Numbered from the stretch's first letter, positions 7,249 to 15,512 are shown. The stretch is 43,630 nucleotides of DNA from an uncultured Rhodospirillales bacterium (GCA_902825855.1 CADECW010000020.1:1-43630), one strand, 5' to 3'. Made by a program: numbers and translations. Notes: generated from the sequence alone by a model not told the origin.

Positions 7249-8312
7249 GGCGCCGGATAGATCAGGGTGTCGCTGCGCGACCAGGCCAGCTGCATCGCCG
7301 TGCCTGGGGCGGGCAGGCCGCCGTGCAGGTCGGCGGTCTCGACCAGCAGCCGGTCGGCCTCGGCGCTGGCGAAGTGGAGCTGCACCTTCGAGCCCTGGAA
7401 GACGGCGTCGCGCAGTTCGGCGCGCACCAGGTTGTCGCCGGGCTGGTTGACGGCGATGCGTTCGGGCCGCACCGCGACCACGACGTCGCTGCCGGCGACG
7501 AAGCTGCCGCGTCCCGCCAGGCGGCCGACCGAGGTTTCGACCGCGACCATGTCTTCGTCGAGGCGCCCGACGACCTTGCCGGCGAGCCGCGAGGAAAGTC
7601 CGACGAACTCCAGCACGAAGGCTGTCGCCGGCGAACGGTAGATGGCCTGCGGCTGGGCGAGCTGCTCGATGGCGCCGCGATTCATCACCGCGATGCGGTC
7701 CGACATGGTCAGCGCCTCGTCCTGGTCGTGGGTGACGAAAACCGCCGTGGTGCCGAGCTCGCGCAGCAGCCGACGCAGTTCGATCTGCATGGTTTCGCGC
7801 AGCTTGCGATCGAGGGCGGAGAATGGCTCATCGAGCAGCAGCAATTTGGGCCGTACGGCAAGCGCGCGGGCGACGGCGACGCGCTGCTGCTGGCCTCCCG
7901 ACAGCGCGCGCACGGAGCGATCGGCGAAGTCGCTGAGGTGCACCAGATCGAGGAAGCGCCTGACCGTTGGGGCGATGTCGGCCGCGGCGCGGCGCCGCGC
8001 CTTCAGGCCGAAGGCGACGTTCTCGGCGACGCTGAGATGGGGGAACAGGGCATAGTTCTGGAACACCACGCCGACATCACGCCGATGCGGCGGCTGGGCG
8101 GTGATGTCCTCGCCATCGAGGCGCACGCTTCCACGGTCGGCGGCAAGAAGCCCGGCGATGATACGAAGCAGTGTGGTCTTGCCGCAGCCCGACGGGCCGA
8201 GCAGGGAGACGAACTCGCCGGCCGCGACCCTGAGGTCGACGCCGCCCAGCACCGTTGCGGCGCCGAACGACTTTTCGGCGCCGGCGATGTCGAGAAACGA
8301 ATCGGCGGCCAC
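7245..8312 (-). CDS. ABC transporter ATP-binding protein, PotA-like
   Basis: The protein has 355 residues. Walker A GPSGCGKT is at 39-46, the signature LSGGQ at 137-141, Walker B LLLLDE at 157-162 and the switch histidine at H195. A C-terminal TOBE-type regulatory domain starts around residue 240 (VAVRPERIAV near 275), as in PotA and other importers. It energises the two permeases encoded just downstream. The start is GTG at 8312, nine bases after the stop of the binding-protein gene; no strong Shine-Dalgarno is visible, so translation may rely on coupling. Confidence 0.92.
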   Translation of the reverse strand: MAADSFLDIAGAEKSFGAATVLGGVDLRVAAGEFVSLLGPSGCGKTTLLRIIAGLLAADRGSVRLDGEDITAQPPHRRDVGVVFQNYALFPHLSVAENVAFGLKARRRAAADIAPTVRRFLDLVHLSDFADRSVRALSGGQQQRVAVARALAVRPKLLLLDEPFSALDRKLRETMQIELRRLLRELGTTAVFVTHDQDEALTMSDRIAVMNRGAIEQLAQPQAIYRSPATAFVLEFVGLSSRLAGKVVGRLDEDMVAVETSVGRLAGRGSFVAGSDVVVAVRPERIAVNQPGDNLVRAELRDAVFQGSKVQLHFASAEADRLLVETADLHGGLPAPGTAMQLAWSRSDTLIYPAP

Positions 8313-8321
8313 GGCTGGCGA

Positions 8322-9374
8322 CTACATCGCCATGTCGCGATCCCAGCGCTTCACCCAGTCGGCCCGGTTGTCGGCGACGAACTGCCAGTCGACCCCGAAC
8401 ATGGTGGCGCTGGTCGGCATGCCCGCCGGAACCGGCGTGTCCTTGTTGGTCGGCAACGAGAAGGTGACCGCCGAGAGCTTGGCCTGCACCTCCGGCCCGA
8501 TCATCTCGTTGATGTAGGCGGCGGCAAGTTCGGGCTGCGGGCCACCCTTCACCAGCGCCACCCCAGAGGGCATGGCGAAGATGCCCTCCTTCGGCACGGC
8601 GATGTCGACCGGCGCGCCGGCCTGCTTGCGCTCGAGCGCCACCTGCGAGATCGCGCTCGAGATCATGAAGCCTTCGCCCTGCTCCAGGAGATTGTAGGCC
8701 TGCGGCATCTGTGTATAGGCCGTCAGCAGGTTGGGCTTGATGGTCACGAGCTTCTTGAACGCGGCGTCGATGTCCTTCTGCGCCTCGGGCATCGGCTTGC
8801 CGGTCGCCAGGAAGGCCGCCATGAACAGGTTGGCGAGCCCCTCGGTGTTCTGCAGCGAGGGAACGATGACGCGGCCCTTGTACTTGGGATCATAGGCGTC
8901 GGCCCACGACGTCGGCGGCGACTTCATGGCCGTGGGATTGTAGGCGATGCCGAGCCAGGGCTGCAGGTAGTTCACCCACATGCCGTCCATGTGGACGGTG
9001 CCGGGTTTCAGGGCTGCGATGTTCGGCACCTTGGCCGCCGTTATCTTCTCCAGCAGGCCCTCGGCGACGGCGGGGATCATCACCGGGTCGTCCATCTGGA
9101 CGACAGAAAGATACTGCTTGTCCTTGTTCTTCTGCATCTTTTCGAGGTTCACGAGCGAACGGGTGCCCTCGTAGACGATCTTGCAGGAGTACTTCTTCTC
9201 GACCACCGGCGCGATGATGGTCTCGACGAAGTTCTTGTGGCTGGCGGCGCCGCCGACCACGAGCTCCTTGCTCTGGGCCCGCAGGATGCGCGGCGCGGCG
9301 AGCATGGTGGTGGCGGCACCCGCGATGGCGAGAATCGTGCGACGGTCCAAGGCGATGGTCTGTGGCTTTTTCAT
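8322..9374 (-). CDS. Periplasmic substrate-binding protein, PotD-like, Tat-type signal
   Basis: The 350-residue protein is the first gene of the importer operon. The N-terminus, with DRRTILAIAGAATTMLAAP near residue 10, has a twin arginine and a hydrophobic stretch ending near ILRAQS, so export by Tat is likely. The mature part resembles PotD-type extracellular solute-binding proteins (family 1). ATG 9374 is preferred over an upstream start because AAGGGGAA lies at good spacing before it. It delivers the substrate to the permeases; the ligand is inferred to be a ureide, hydantoin or polyamine-like compound. Confidence 0.88.
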   Translation of the reverse strand: MKKPQTIALDRRTILAIAGAATTMLAAPRILRAQSKELVVGGAASHKNFVETIIAPVVEKKYSCKIVYEGTRSLVNLEKMQKNKDKQYLSVVQMDDPVMIPAVAEGLLEKITAAKVPNIAALKPGTVHMDGMWVNYLQPWLGIAYNPTAMKSPPTSWADAYDPKYKGRVIVPSLQNTEGLANLFMAAFLATGKPMPEAQKDIDAAFKKLVTIKPNLLTAYTQMPQAYNLLEQGEGFMISSAISQVALERKQAGAPVDIAVPKEGIFAMPSGVALVKGGPQPELAAAYINEMIGPEVQAKLSAVTFSLPTNKDTPVPAGMPTSATMFGVDWQFVADNRADWVKRWDRDMAM

Positions 9375-9425
9375 AAGGCTTCCCCTTCGGCAGCCCAAGG
9401 AAGCAAGGACCGTGCCTGTGTTGCC

Positions 9426-10016
9426 CTATGAGCCCTTGAGGCGGGCGACTTCTTCTTCCAGCTCCTTGATGCGTTGCGCCAGACGATCCACCGCGGGAGC
9501 AACTTCAGCCTCGCTGTAGCGCGGGATTATGTGCTGCTGGCAATTGACGTCCCATGCTTCGAGGGCGAAGACGATGGCGCGTTCGGGCCGCGCCTTGTAG
9601 CGCGGGTCGACCAGCCGCTCCATCAGCTCCAGGTCGCCCTCGACCACGCGTGCGCGTCCCCACAGCTTGACGCGCTGGCGGGTGGCGAAATGCAGGATGA
9701 AGATGTGGGCGCGGTCGTTCTCCTTGAGATGACCGAGCGTTATGTACTGCCGATTGCCGGCGAAGTCGGCGAAAGCGAGCGTGTGGCTGCCGATCGTCTT
9801 CAGGAATCCTGGCGGTCCGCCGCGATGCTGGATGTAGGGCTGGCCGTCGGCGCTGGCCGTCGCCAGGAAGAAGGTGTCGATGACTCCGAGGAACTGGCGC
9901 AGGTCGTCGGTGATCCCGGTCTTCCATTCGCGGTCCTCGAAGAGGGGCCGCGACCCCAGACGCATCTGCTCCGCCTTGACCGCGGGCGAGAACATCACGT
10001 CTTCGGGGTTGCCCAT
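9426..10016 (-). CDS. PPOX-fold flavin-binding protein
   Basis: The 196-residue protein belongs to the pyridoxamine 5'-phosphate oxidase-like split-barrel family. The core strands are FLATASADGQPYIQHRGGPP (about 52-71) and FADFAGNRQYITLGHL, with VKLWGRARVV as the later strand. Members bind FMN, F420 or haem; many are reductases of unknown substrate. The C-terminal 30 residues (VDRLAQRIKELEEEVARLKG) form a short coiled coil and may mediate dimerisation. It starts 2 bp after the DUF815 ATPase gene, so the two are co-transcribed. The stop is 51 bp before the importer operon, and I see no terminator between. Confidence 0.8.
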   Translation of the reverse strand: MGNPEDVMFSPAVKAEQMRLGSRPLFEDREWKTGITDDLRQFLGVIDTFFLATASADGQPYIQHRGGPPGFLKTIGSHTLAFADFAGNRQYITLGHLKENDRAHIFILHFATRQRVKLWGRARVVEGDLELMERLVDPRYKARPERAIVFALEAWDVNCQQHIIPRYSEAEVAPAVDRLAQRIKELEEEVARLKGS

Positions 10017-10018
10017 CG

Positions 10019-10882
10019 CTACTCCAGTTTCTTGCCGAGTTGCCCTGCCACTTCCTGGATGAACTGCCAGGCGACGCGGCCAGAGCGCGCGCCTCGGGTC
10101 ACCGACCATTCGATCGCCTGCTTGCGCAGCTGCTCGGTCGGCACGCCGAGCCTGTAGTGATTGGCGTAGCCTTCGATCATGGCGAAGAAGGTGTCCTGGT
10201 CGGCATTGTGGAAGCCCAGCCACAGGCCAAAGCGGTCGCTGAGCGAGACCTTTTCCTCGACCGCCTCCGAAGGATTGATCGCCGTCGAGCGCTCGTTCTC
10301 GATCATGTCGCGCGGCATCAGGTGGCGGCGGTTGGAGGTGGCATAGAACACCACGTTGTCCGGCCGGCCCTCGATGCCGCCTTCCAGCACCGCCTTCAGT
10401 GATTTGTAGGCGGCGTCCTGGCCGTCGAAGGAGAGATCGTCGCAGAACACCACGAAGTGGCGCGGCGAGGTCCTGATCATCGCGAGCAGAGTCGGCAGCG
10501 AAGGAATGTCCTCGCGATGGATCTCGACCAGGGCCAGGGGGCCCGGTGGCCCACCCATCTCGCGGTTCACGTGGGCGTGCACCGCCTTCACGATCGAGCT
10601 CTTGCCGGCGCCGCGCGAGCCCCACAGCAGGGCGTTGTTGGCCGGCAGCCCCTTGGCGAAGCGCCGCGTGTTCTCCAGCAGGATCTCCTTCTGGCGGTCG
10701 ACGCCCATCAACAGGTCGAGGTCGACCCGGTTGACCTTTGGGACGGCTTCCAGGCGGTGGCCGGCGGCATGCCAGACATAGGCTTCGGCGGTGGCGATAT
10801 CGGCGGTGGCGGGGGCGGGCGGAGCAAGCCGGTCGAGCGCTGCGACAATGCGTGAAAGCGTGGCTTTAAGGTCTTGATCCAT
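10019..10882 (-). CDS. DUF815-family AAA+ ATPase
   Basis: The protein has 287 residues. Walker A GSRGAGKS is at 88-95 and Walker B VVFCDD at 144-149; ATSNRRHL further on matches sensor 1 and the arginine-rich region. This family (old COG2607) is widespread in proteobacteria next to secDF/yajC, but its function is not established. ATG 10882 is preferred over an upstream in-frame ATG at 10936, since that one would start inside the predicted yajC promoter and adds unconserved residues. It diverges from yajC with 124 bp between the starts. Confidence 0.85.
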   Translation of the reverse strand: MDQDLKATLSRIVAALDRLAPPAPATADIATAEAYVWHAAGHRLEAVPKVNRVDLDLLMGVDRQKEILLENTRRFAKGLPANNALLWGSRGAGKSSIVKAVHAHVNREMGGPPGPLALVEIHREDIPSLPTLLAMIRTSPRHFVVFCDDLSFDGQDAAYKSLKAVLEGGIEGRPDNVVFYATSNRRHLMPRDMIENERSTAINPSEAVEEKVSLSDRFGLWLGFHNADQDTFFAMIEGYANHYRLGVPTEQLRKQAIEWSVTRGARSGRVAWQFIQEVAGQLGKKLE

Positions 10883-10930
10883 CGTTGCCGGGGGCCTGAA
10901 AGGGGGCGACCATACGCTTCCGCAGTTGCG

Positions 10931-10958
10931 TTGCAAAGCGGGGCGGGGTCGCTATAGT
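10931..10958 (+). promoter_or_regulatory. Predicted sigma-70 promoter for yajC-secDF
   Basis: TTGCAA at 10931-10936 and TATAGT at 10953-10958 are separated by 16 bp. The expected transcript start is about 40 bases before the yajC ATG. It lies in the divergent gap with the DUF815 gene. Confidence 0.6.
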
Positions 10959-11006
10959 CCGCGCGCTTTTCGACGGCCGGAAAGATCGAAGACTCGGGAG
11001 CAGAAG

Positions 11007-11435
11007 ATGTTGATATCGGAGGCATGGGCCCAGACGGGTGGCGGTGGCGGCGGCGATTTCCTCGTCCAGCTCTTCCCGCTGATCCTGATCTTCGTCGTCT
11101 TCTATTTCCTGCTGATCCGCCCGCAGCAGGCCAAGGTCAAGGCGCAGCGCGAGATGCTGTCGGGCGTCAAGCGCGGCGACCGCGTCGTCACCGGCGGCGG
11201 CATCATCGGCCTGGTCACCAAGGTCATCTCGGACAACGAGATCCAGGTCGAACTCGCAGAAGGCGTGCGGGTGCGCATCATCAAGCAGACCATCACCGAC
11301 ATCGTCGCCCGCGGCGAGTCCGTGCGCGGGCCCAAGGAGGCTGAGGACGACGAGAAGCCGATGCTGCCGCCGCCCGCGCCGGCGGCCGAGCGCAAGAGCC
11401 TGCTCGGCAGCCTGTTCGGGGGTGGCAAAAAGTAG
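11007..11435 (+). CDS. yajC: Preprotein translocase subunit YajC
   Basis: The 142-residue protein has one membrane segment at residues 19-37 followed by the family motif LIRPQQ (36-41) and a cytoplasmic domain with GDRVVTGGGIIG. YajC associates with SecDF and SecYEG and assists protein export and membrane protein insertion. It is longer than the E. coli protein (110) because of a proline/alanine-rich tail. The ATG at 11007 follows CGGGAG at suitable distance and gives the normal N-terminus; frames opening earlier add arginine-rich sequence not found in the family. It is followed by secD 23 bp downstream. Confidence 0.95.
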   Translation: MLISEAWAQTGGGGGGDFLVQLFPLILIFVVFYFLLIRPQQAKVKAQREMLSGVKRGDRVVTGGGIIGLVTKVISDNEIQVELAEGVRVRIIKQTITDIVARGESVRGPKEAEDDEKPMLPPPAPAAERKSLLGSLFGGGKK

Positions 11436-11458
11436 CCACAGGGGCCAAGTAGGTCGAC

Positions 11459-13123
11459 ATGCTCAATCTCCAGCGCTGGCAGACGCTCGCCGTGATTGCT
11501 TTCACGGCGCTCGCCGTGCTGTTCGCCCTGCCGAACGTTCTGCCGGCGGTCGTTCTCGACCACCTGCCGGGCTGGTACCAGCAGAGCCGGATCAACCTCG
11601 GCCTCGACCTGCGCGGCGGCGCCCACTTCCTGCTGGAGGCCGACCTGCGCTCGGTGCTGAACGAGCGCCTGACCAACCTCGGCGACTCGGTACGCGGCGA
11701 ACTGCGCAAGCAGCAGGTGGCGTTCAAGGACATTACCACGGAGCAGGGGCGCGCCGTGATCGTCGTGCTGCGCGACGAGAGCCAGCGCGCCAAGGCGATC
11801 GAGGCGATCCGCACCGTCGACCCTTCGCTCGCCGTGTCGGGCAGCGGCGATACCATCCGGCTGGCCTACGCCGACCAGGACCTGTTCCGCCGCAAGAAGG
11901 AAGTGATCGACCAGTCGATCGAGATCCTGCGGCGGCGCGTCGACGAGACGGGCACCATCGAGCCCACCATCGTGCGCCAGGGCGACGACCGCATCCTGCT
12001 GCAGGTGCCGGGCATCAAGGACACGACCGACCTCAAGCGCAAGATCAACCAGACCGCCAAGCTCACCTTCCACCTGGTCAACGAGGACGCCGCCGCGGCG
12101 GGGCCGGCCGGCGCCGTGCCTCCCACCACCATGATGGTGCCGACGCGCGAAGGCATGCAGGAACTCCGGCGCAGCAATCCCAGGGCGTGGGACGAGATCC
12201 AGGCCGCCAACCCGCGCATGAGCCCGGAGCAGATCTGCCGACGCTACCAGCCGCAGTGCCTGCCGGTCCTGAAACGCGTCATCGTCGGCGGGGAGGATCT
12301 TGACGACGCCAAGTCGACCTTCGAGCAGCAGCAGGGCGGCCGGCCGATCATCAGCTTCACCTTCAATGCCGCGGGCGGCCGCGCTTTCTGCGCCGCCACG
12401 CGCGCCAATATCGGCAAGCGGCTGGCCATCCAGCTCGACAACGAGATCATCAGCGCGCCCGTCGTGCAGAGTGCGATCTGCGGCGGTAGCGGCATCATCA
12501 CCGGCACCTTCACCACGCAACAGACCCAGGAGCAGGCGCTGCTGCTGCGCTCGGGCGCGCTGCCGGCGACCCTCACCATCATCGAGGAGCGTACCGTGGG
12601 CGCCGATCTTGGCGCCGACGCCATCCGCGACGGCACGGTTGCCGCCCTGGTCGGTACCGTGCTGGTCATCATCCTGATGCTGGTCGTCTACGGACCGGTG
12701 TTCGGCGGCTTCGCCAGCCTCGCCATGATGGTCAACATGCTGCTGGTGTTCGCCGGCATGTCGATCCTGGGCGCCTCGCTGACCTTGCCCGGCATCGCCG
12801 GGCTGGTGCTGACCGTCGGCATGTCGGTCGATTCCAATGTGCTGATCTACGAGCGCGTGCGCGAGGAAAGCGCCAACGGCCGCACGCCGTTCAGCGCGCT
12901 TGCCACTGGCTATGAGCGCGCGCTGACGGCGGTGATCGATTCCAACCTGACGGCGCTGATCGCCGGCGTCCTGCTGTTCGGCTTCGGGTCGGGCCCGATC
13001 AGGGGCTTCGCCACGTCCCTGACGCTCGGACTGCTCACCCACCTGTTCACGGCGACCATCTTCACCCGCATGCTGCTGGCCTTCTGGGTGCGCTGGCGGC
13101 GGCCGACCGCATTGCCGATCTGA
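11459..13123 (+). CDS. secD: Protein translocase subunit SecD
   Basis: The 554-residue protein has an N-terminal membrane segment, then the LGLDLRGGAHFLLEADL motif near residue 45, a large periplasmic P1 domain, and five C-terminal membrane segments. GRAFCAATRANIGKRLAI and ALLLRSGALPATLTIIEERT are typical SecD sequences. SecD works with SecF in proton-driven late steps of preprotein translocation. The conserved D-containing loops in the C-terminal RND-like domain (MSVDSNVLIYERVREE) are intact. The gene is 9 bp from secF. Confidence 0.97.
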   Translation: MLNLQRWQTLAVIAFTALAVLFALPNVLPAVVLDHLPGWYQQSRINLGLDLRGGAHFLLEADLRSVLNERLTNLGDSVRGELRKQQVAFKDITTEQGRAVIVVLRDESQRAKAIEAIRTVDPSLAVSGSGDTIRLAYADQDLFRRKKEVIDQSIEILRRRVDETGTIEPTIVRQGDDRILLQVPGIKDTTDLKRKINQTAKLTFHLVNEDAAAAGPAGAVPPTTMMVPTREGMQELRRSNPRAWDEIQAANPRMSPEQICRRYQPQCLPVLKRVIVGGEDLDDAKSTFEQQQGGRPIISFTFNAAGGRAFCAATRANIGKRLAIQLDNEIISAPVVQSAICGGSGIITGTFTTQQTQEQALLLRSGALPATLTIIEERTVGADLGADAIRDGTVAALVGTVLVIILMLVVYGPVFGGFASLAMMVNMLLVFAGMSILGASLTLPGIAGLVLTVGMSVDSNVLIYERVREESANGRTPFSALATGYERALTAVIDSNLTALIAGVLLFGFGSGPIRGFATSLTLGLLTHLFTATIFTRMLLAFWVRWRRPTALPI

Positions 13124-13132
13124 GGCGTCAAC

Positions 13133-14311
13133 ATGTTGTGGAGACCCCACCACCTCATCCGCGCCCGGCCCAACTTCGATTTCCTGGGCAAGCGCAAGAT
13201 CGCGATGATCCTGTCGACGGTGATCAACGTCGCGTCGCTGGTTGGCGTCTTCATCTTCGGCCTCAATTTCGGCATCGACTTCGAAGGCGGCATCGCCATC
13301 CAGGTGCGCGCCAAGCAGGGCACGGTCCAACTCGACGAATTGCGCTCGACCCTGGGCCATCTCGGCGTCGGCGAAGTGTCGCTGCAGGAGTTCGGCGACG
13401 CCAGCACCGCGCTCATTCGCGTCCAGCGCCAGGAAGGCAGCAACCAGTGCGTGGCCAACGCCGACCGCGTCATGAAGAGGCGCGCCGGCGACGGCTGGAG
13501 CGTGAAGCCGGGCCCTGCCAACACCGGCGATGTCGAATTCACGGCACCCAGCTCGATGGATGCAGTCGCCTGGCGCGAGGCGGTGAGCCGGGTCGGCCTT
13601 ACCGTCCAGGAGCGGCAGCTGCCGCGCGGCACGGTCAACACCGCCAAGATCGACATGACGCAGGACCAGCGCGCCGAATGGTGCCAGCAGGTGGCGATCA
13701 AGCTGGTCGAGGACACGATCGGCGCCAACTACGAACTGCGCGGCACCGAATCGGTCGGCCCCAAGATCGGCGAGGAGCTGATGCGCAACGGCATCCTTGC
13801 CGTGCTGGCGACCCTGGCCGCCATCGCGATCTACGTCTGGTTCCGCTTCGAATGGCAGTTCGGCGTCGGTGCCCTGGTGGCGCTGCTGCATGACGTGCTG
13901 TGCACCGTGGGCCTGTTCGTGCTGCTGCGGCTCGATTTCAGCCTGACGGCGCTGGCCGCGTTGCTCACGATCGCCGGCTACTCGATCAACGATACGGTCG
14001 TGATCTTCGACCGCGTGCGCGAGAACATGCGCCGCTACAAGAAGATGGGCCTGATCGAGTTGCTGAACTTCTCGATCAACGAGACGCTGGCGCGCACCCT
14101 CATGACCTCGGGAACGGTGTTCGTGGCGGTGCTGGCGCTGGTGCTGTTCGGCGGGCCCGTCCTCTACAGCTTCTCGATCGCCATGCTGTGGGGCGTCATC
14201 GTCGGCACCTACTCGTCGATCTGGGTCGCGTCGGCCTGCCTGGTCTACCTGAACCTCAGGCCCGAGCAGATTCGGATTGACGCGGAGAAGGCCGAGAAGG
14301 CCAAGGCGTGA
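13133..14311 (+). CDS. secF: Protein translocase subunit SecF
   Basis: The 392-residue SecF begins with a membrane segment and the FGLNFGIDFEGGIAIQV motif near 43-60. Five further membrane segments follow, with GYSINDTVVIFDRVRENMR as the family signature near residue 285-303. The periplasmic part is larger than in E. coli SecF (323 residues), containing an insertion around residues 95-170. Its stop overlaps the GTG start of the next gene in a GTGA arrangement, so the NDUFAF3-like gene is translationally coupled to secF. Confidence 0.96.
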   Translation: MLWRPHHLIRARPNFDFLGKRKIAMILSTVINVASLVGVFIFGLNFGIDFEGGIAIQVRAKQGTVQLDELRSTLGHLGVGEVSLQEFGDASTALIRVQRQEGSNQCVANADRVMKRRAGDGWSVKPGPANTGDVEFTAPSSMDAVAWREAVSRVGLTVQERQLPRGTVNTAKIDMTQDQRAEWCQQVAIKLVEDTIGANYELRGTESVGPKIGEELMRNGILAVLATLAAIAIYVWFRFEWQFGVGALVALLHDVLCTVGLFVLLRLDFSLTALAALLTIAGYSINDTVVIFDRVRENMRRYKKMGLIELLNFSINETLARTLMTSGTVFVAVLALVLFGGPVLYSFSIAMLWGVIVGTYSSIWVASACLVYLNLRPEQIRIDAEKAEKAKA

Positions 14312-14709
14312 AGCCGCCGCAGGGTTCGGCCGACAAGACCCTGCCGACTCCGGATTTCTCGCAGGTCCAGCTGATTCGCAGCTACGGTCCCGGCCACTTC
14401 ATGATCAGCGACCGCGAATGGCGCTCGCCCGTGCTGGTGACGCCAGGCAGGACCACGGTTTGGAACGTCGCGCGCGCCGAAGACCTCGCCCTCGACAACC
14501 TCGCTGCGCTCCAGGAGGCGCCGACGCCGACCGAGCTTCTGGTCGTGGGCTGTGGTCCGCGCGCCGTGTTCACGCCCCCGGCGCTGCGCGCGTCGCTCAA
14601 GTCGGCCGGTCTGTCGCTCGAGGTGGTCGACACCGGCTCCGCCTGCCGTATCTACAACGTGCTGCTGGCCGAAGGCCGGCGTGTCGCGGCGGCGCTCATT
14701 CCAATTTGA
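14308..14709 (+). CDS. Mth938-domain protein (NDUFAF3-like)
   Basis: The 133-residue protein is of the Mth938/DUF498 family. Typical features are IRSYGPGHFMISDREW near residue 23-38, then LVVGCGPRAVFTPP and VEVVDTGSACRIYNVLLAEGRR-like sequence in the C-terminal half. The human homologue NDUFAF3 is an assembly factor of respiratory complex I, and alphaproteobacterial genomes often place this gene just after secF. It starts with GTG overlapping the secF stop. A hairpin terminator begins 3 bp after its stop, ending the yajC-secDF operon. Confidence 0.88.
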   Translation: MKPPQGSADKTLPTPDFSQVQLIRSYGPGHFMISDREWRSPVLVTPGRTTVWNVARAEDLALDNLAALQEAPTPTELLVVGCGPRAVFTPPALRASLKSAGLSLEVVDTGSACRIYNVLLAEGRRVAAALIPI

Positions 14710-14711
14710 GA

Positions 14712-14737
14712 AAGCCCCGCCGCGGGCGGCGGGGCTT
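14712..14737. terminator. Hairpin terminator after the secDF operon
   Basis: Perfect 11-bp arms AAGCCCCGCCG and CGGCGGGGCTT enclose the loop CGGG. It starts three bases after the stop at 14709. On the minus strand the stem is followed by TTTCTC, so it may also serve the small minus-strand gene ending at 14761. The T-tract is short in both directions. Confidence 0.75.
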
Positions 14738-14760
14738 CCTCCAGGCAGGACCGCGTCGAA

Positions 14761-14988
14761 CTATTTGCGGTTCAGGATGTAGAGCACGACGGCGATGGCG
14801 ACGAGGCCCACCAGGCCTTGCCCGCCGAGACCCTTGATGAAGGTCATGATGTTCGCGGCGATGTCGTTGCCGAGGAAGGGCATCGCATTGCCGAACAGAA
14901 GCTGCAGGATGATGCCCAGCGCGAGCAGGGCAATAGCAAGATCGGTGAGACGCAGGATCACCATCTTGCCGCGATCGAACCATTCCAT
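14761..14988 (-). CDS. Small two-helix membrane protein, paralogue A
   Basis: The 75-residue protein has two hydrophobic helices (about 13-33 and 56-72) joined by FGNAMPFLGNDIAANIMTFIKG. The C-terminus ends in YILNRK. AAGGAG lies six bases before ATG 14988, which decides the start against a TTG six bases upstream. I do not recognise a named family. It is paralogous to the neighbouring gene at 15032-15262: about 40 of 75 positions agree by eye, including LQ-LFGNA-PFLG-D and GLVAIA--LY--NRK. It is downstream of that gene in the same operon with a 43-bp gap. No cysteine, signal peptidase site or bacteriocin leader is visible. Confidence 0.78.
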   Translation of the reverse strand: MEWFDRGKMVILRLTDLAIALLALGIILQLLFGNAMPFLGNDIAANIMTFIKGLGGQGLVGLVAIAVVLYILNRK

Positions 14989-15031
14989 GTCCAACTCCTT
15001 GTCGTTTCTTATTTTGAGGGGGTACGCGGGG

Positions 15032-15262
15032 TCACTTGCGGTTGAACAGGTAGAGAATGATGGCGATCGCCACCAATCCTACGACTCCGTTGCTGCCCAG
15101 CGCCGTCAGGAGCTTGAGCAGGTTGCCGACGACATCGCCGCCCAGGAACGGCACGGCGTTGCCGAACAGCATTTGCAGCACGATGGCGAGCGCCACCAGC
15201 AGCAGGCCGAGCTCCGTGATCTTGAGGATCCAGGCCTTGGCCTTGTCGAACATCTCCAGCAC
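15032..15262 (-). CDS. Small two-helix membrane protein, paralogue B
   Basis: The 76-residue protein is the first gene of a two-gene minus-strand operon. It has two hydrophobic helices (about 14-34 and 57-73), the shared motif LQMLFGNAVPFLGGD and the basic end YLFNRK. GGAGG lies eight bases before the GTG at 15262, so I take the GTG rather than the ATG nine bases further in. The pattern of aromatic and charged residues at the N-terminus (MLEMFDKAKAWILK) looks like an amphipathic helix at the membrane face. Function is unknown. The pair interrupts the usual secDF to NDUFAF6 gene order. Confidence 0.78.
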   Translation of the reverse strand: MLEMFDKAKAWILKITELGLLLVALAIVLQMLFGNAVPFLGGDVVGNLLKLLTALGSNGVVGLVAIAIILYLFNRK

Positions 15263-15385
15263 TTGTTGTTCCTCCGTTCACTCAATCGTCGAGGATTGAA
15301 CGCGGAAGCTTGCGCGACTATGCGAGGGGAACGCGCGGCATTAAGTGACGGCCGAGGGGCGGCCAGGGCGAATGCCCACGATTGT

Positions 15386-15414
15386 ATTGTAATATTATTG
15401 CCCACAATTCGCAA
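15386..15414 (-). promoter_or_regulatory. Predicted promoter of the small membrane protein operon
   Basis: Read on the minus strand, TTGCGA (15409-15414) and TACAAT (15386-15391) are separated by 17 bp in an AT-rich island within GC-rich DNA. The leader to the GTG at 15262 would be about 115 bases. Direct repeats GCCCACGATT (15374-15383) and GCCCACAATT (15400-15409), 26 bp apart, flank the -10 element and could bind a regulator. Confidence 0.6.
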
Positions 15415-15461
15415 CATGTAGGGGGTCAAGGCTCGCTGGCGCCCCAGCCATGGAAAACGGC

Positions 15462-15488
15462 CAAAGAAAACGGGGCCCTTAGGCCCCG
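15462..15488 (-). terminator. Rho-independent terminator of the PuuD-like gene
   Basis: On the minus strand the arms CGGGGCC and GGCCCCG (15471-15477 and 15482-15488) enclose a four-base loop, followed by TTTTCTTT. It lies 25 bp past the PuuD-like stop codon and upstream of the promoter for the small membrane proteins. Confidence 0.75.
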
Positions 15489-15512
15489 CTTCCATCCTCG
15501 ATCCGCGATCGA

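Noticed and set aside
7239..9431. A 730-codon plus-strand open frame over the ABC ATPase and binding-protein genes
   Set aside because: The opposite strand has complete ABC motifs and a signal sequence; the plus frame is a shadow.
11102..13891. A very long open frame on the minus strand across secD and secF
   Set aside because: It is antisense to two certain genes, its translation is low-complexity (His/Asp/Gln/Gly-rich), and such frames are expected in GC-rich DNA.
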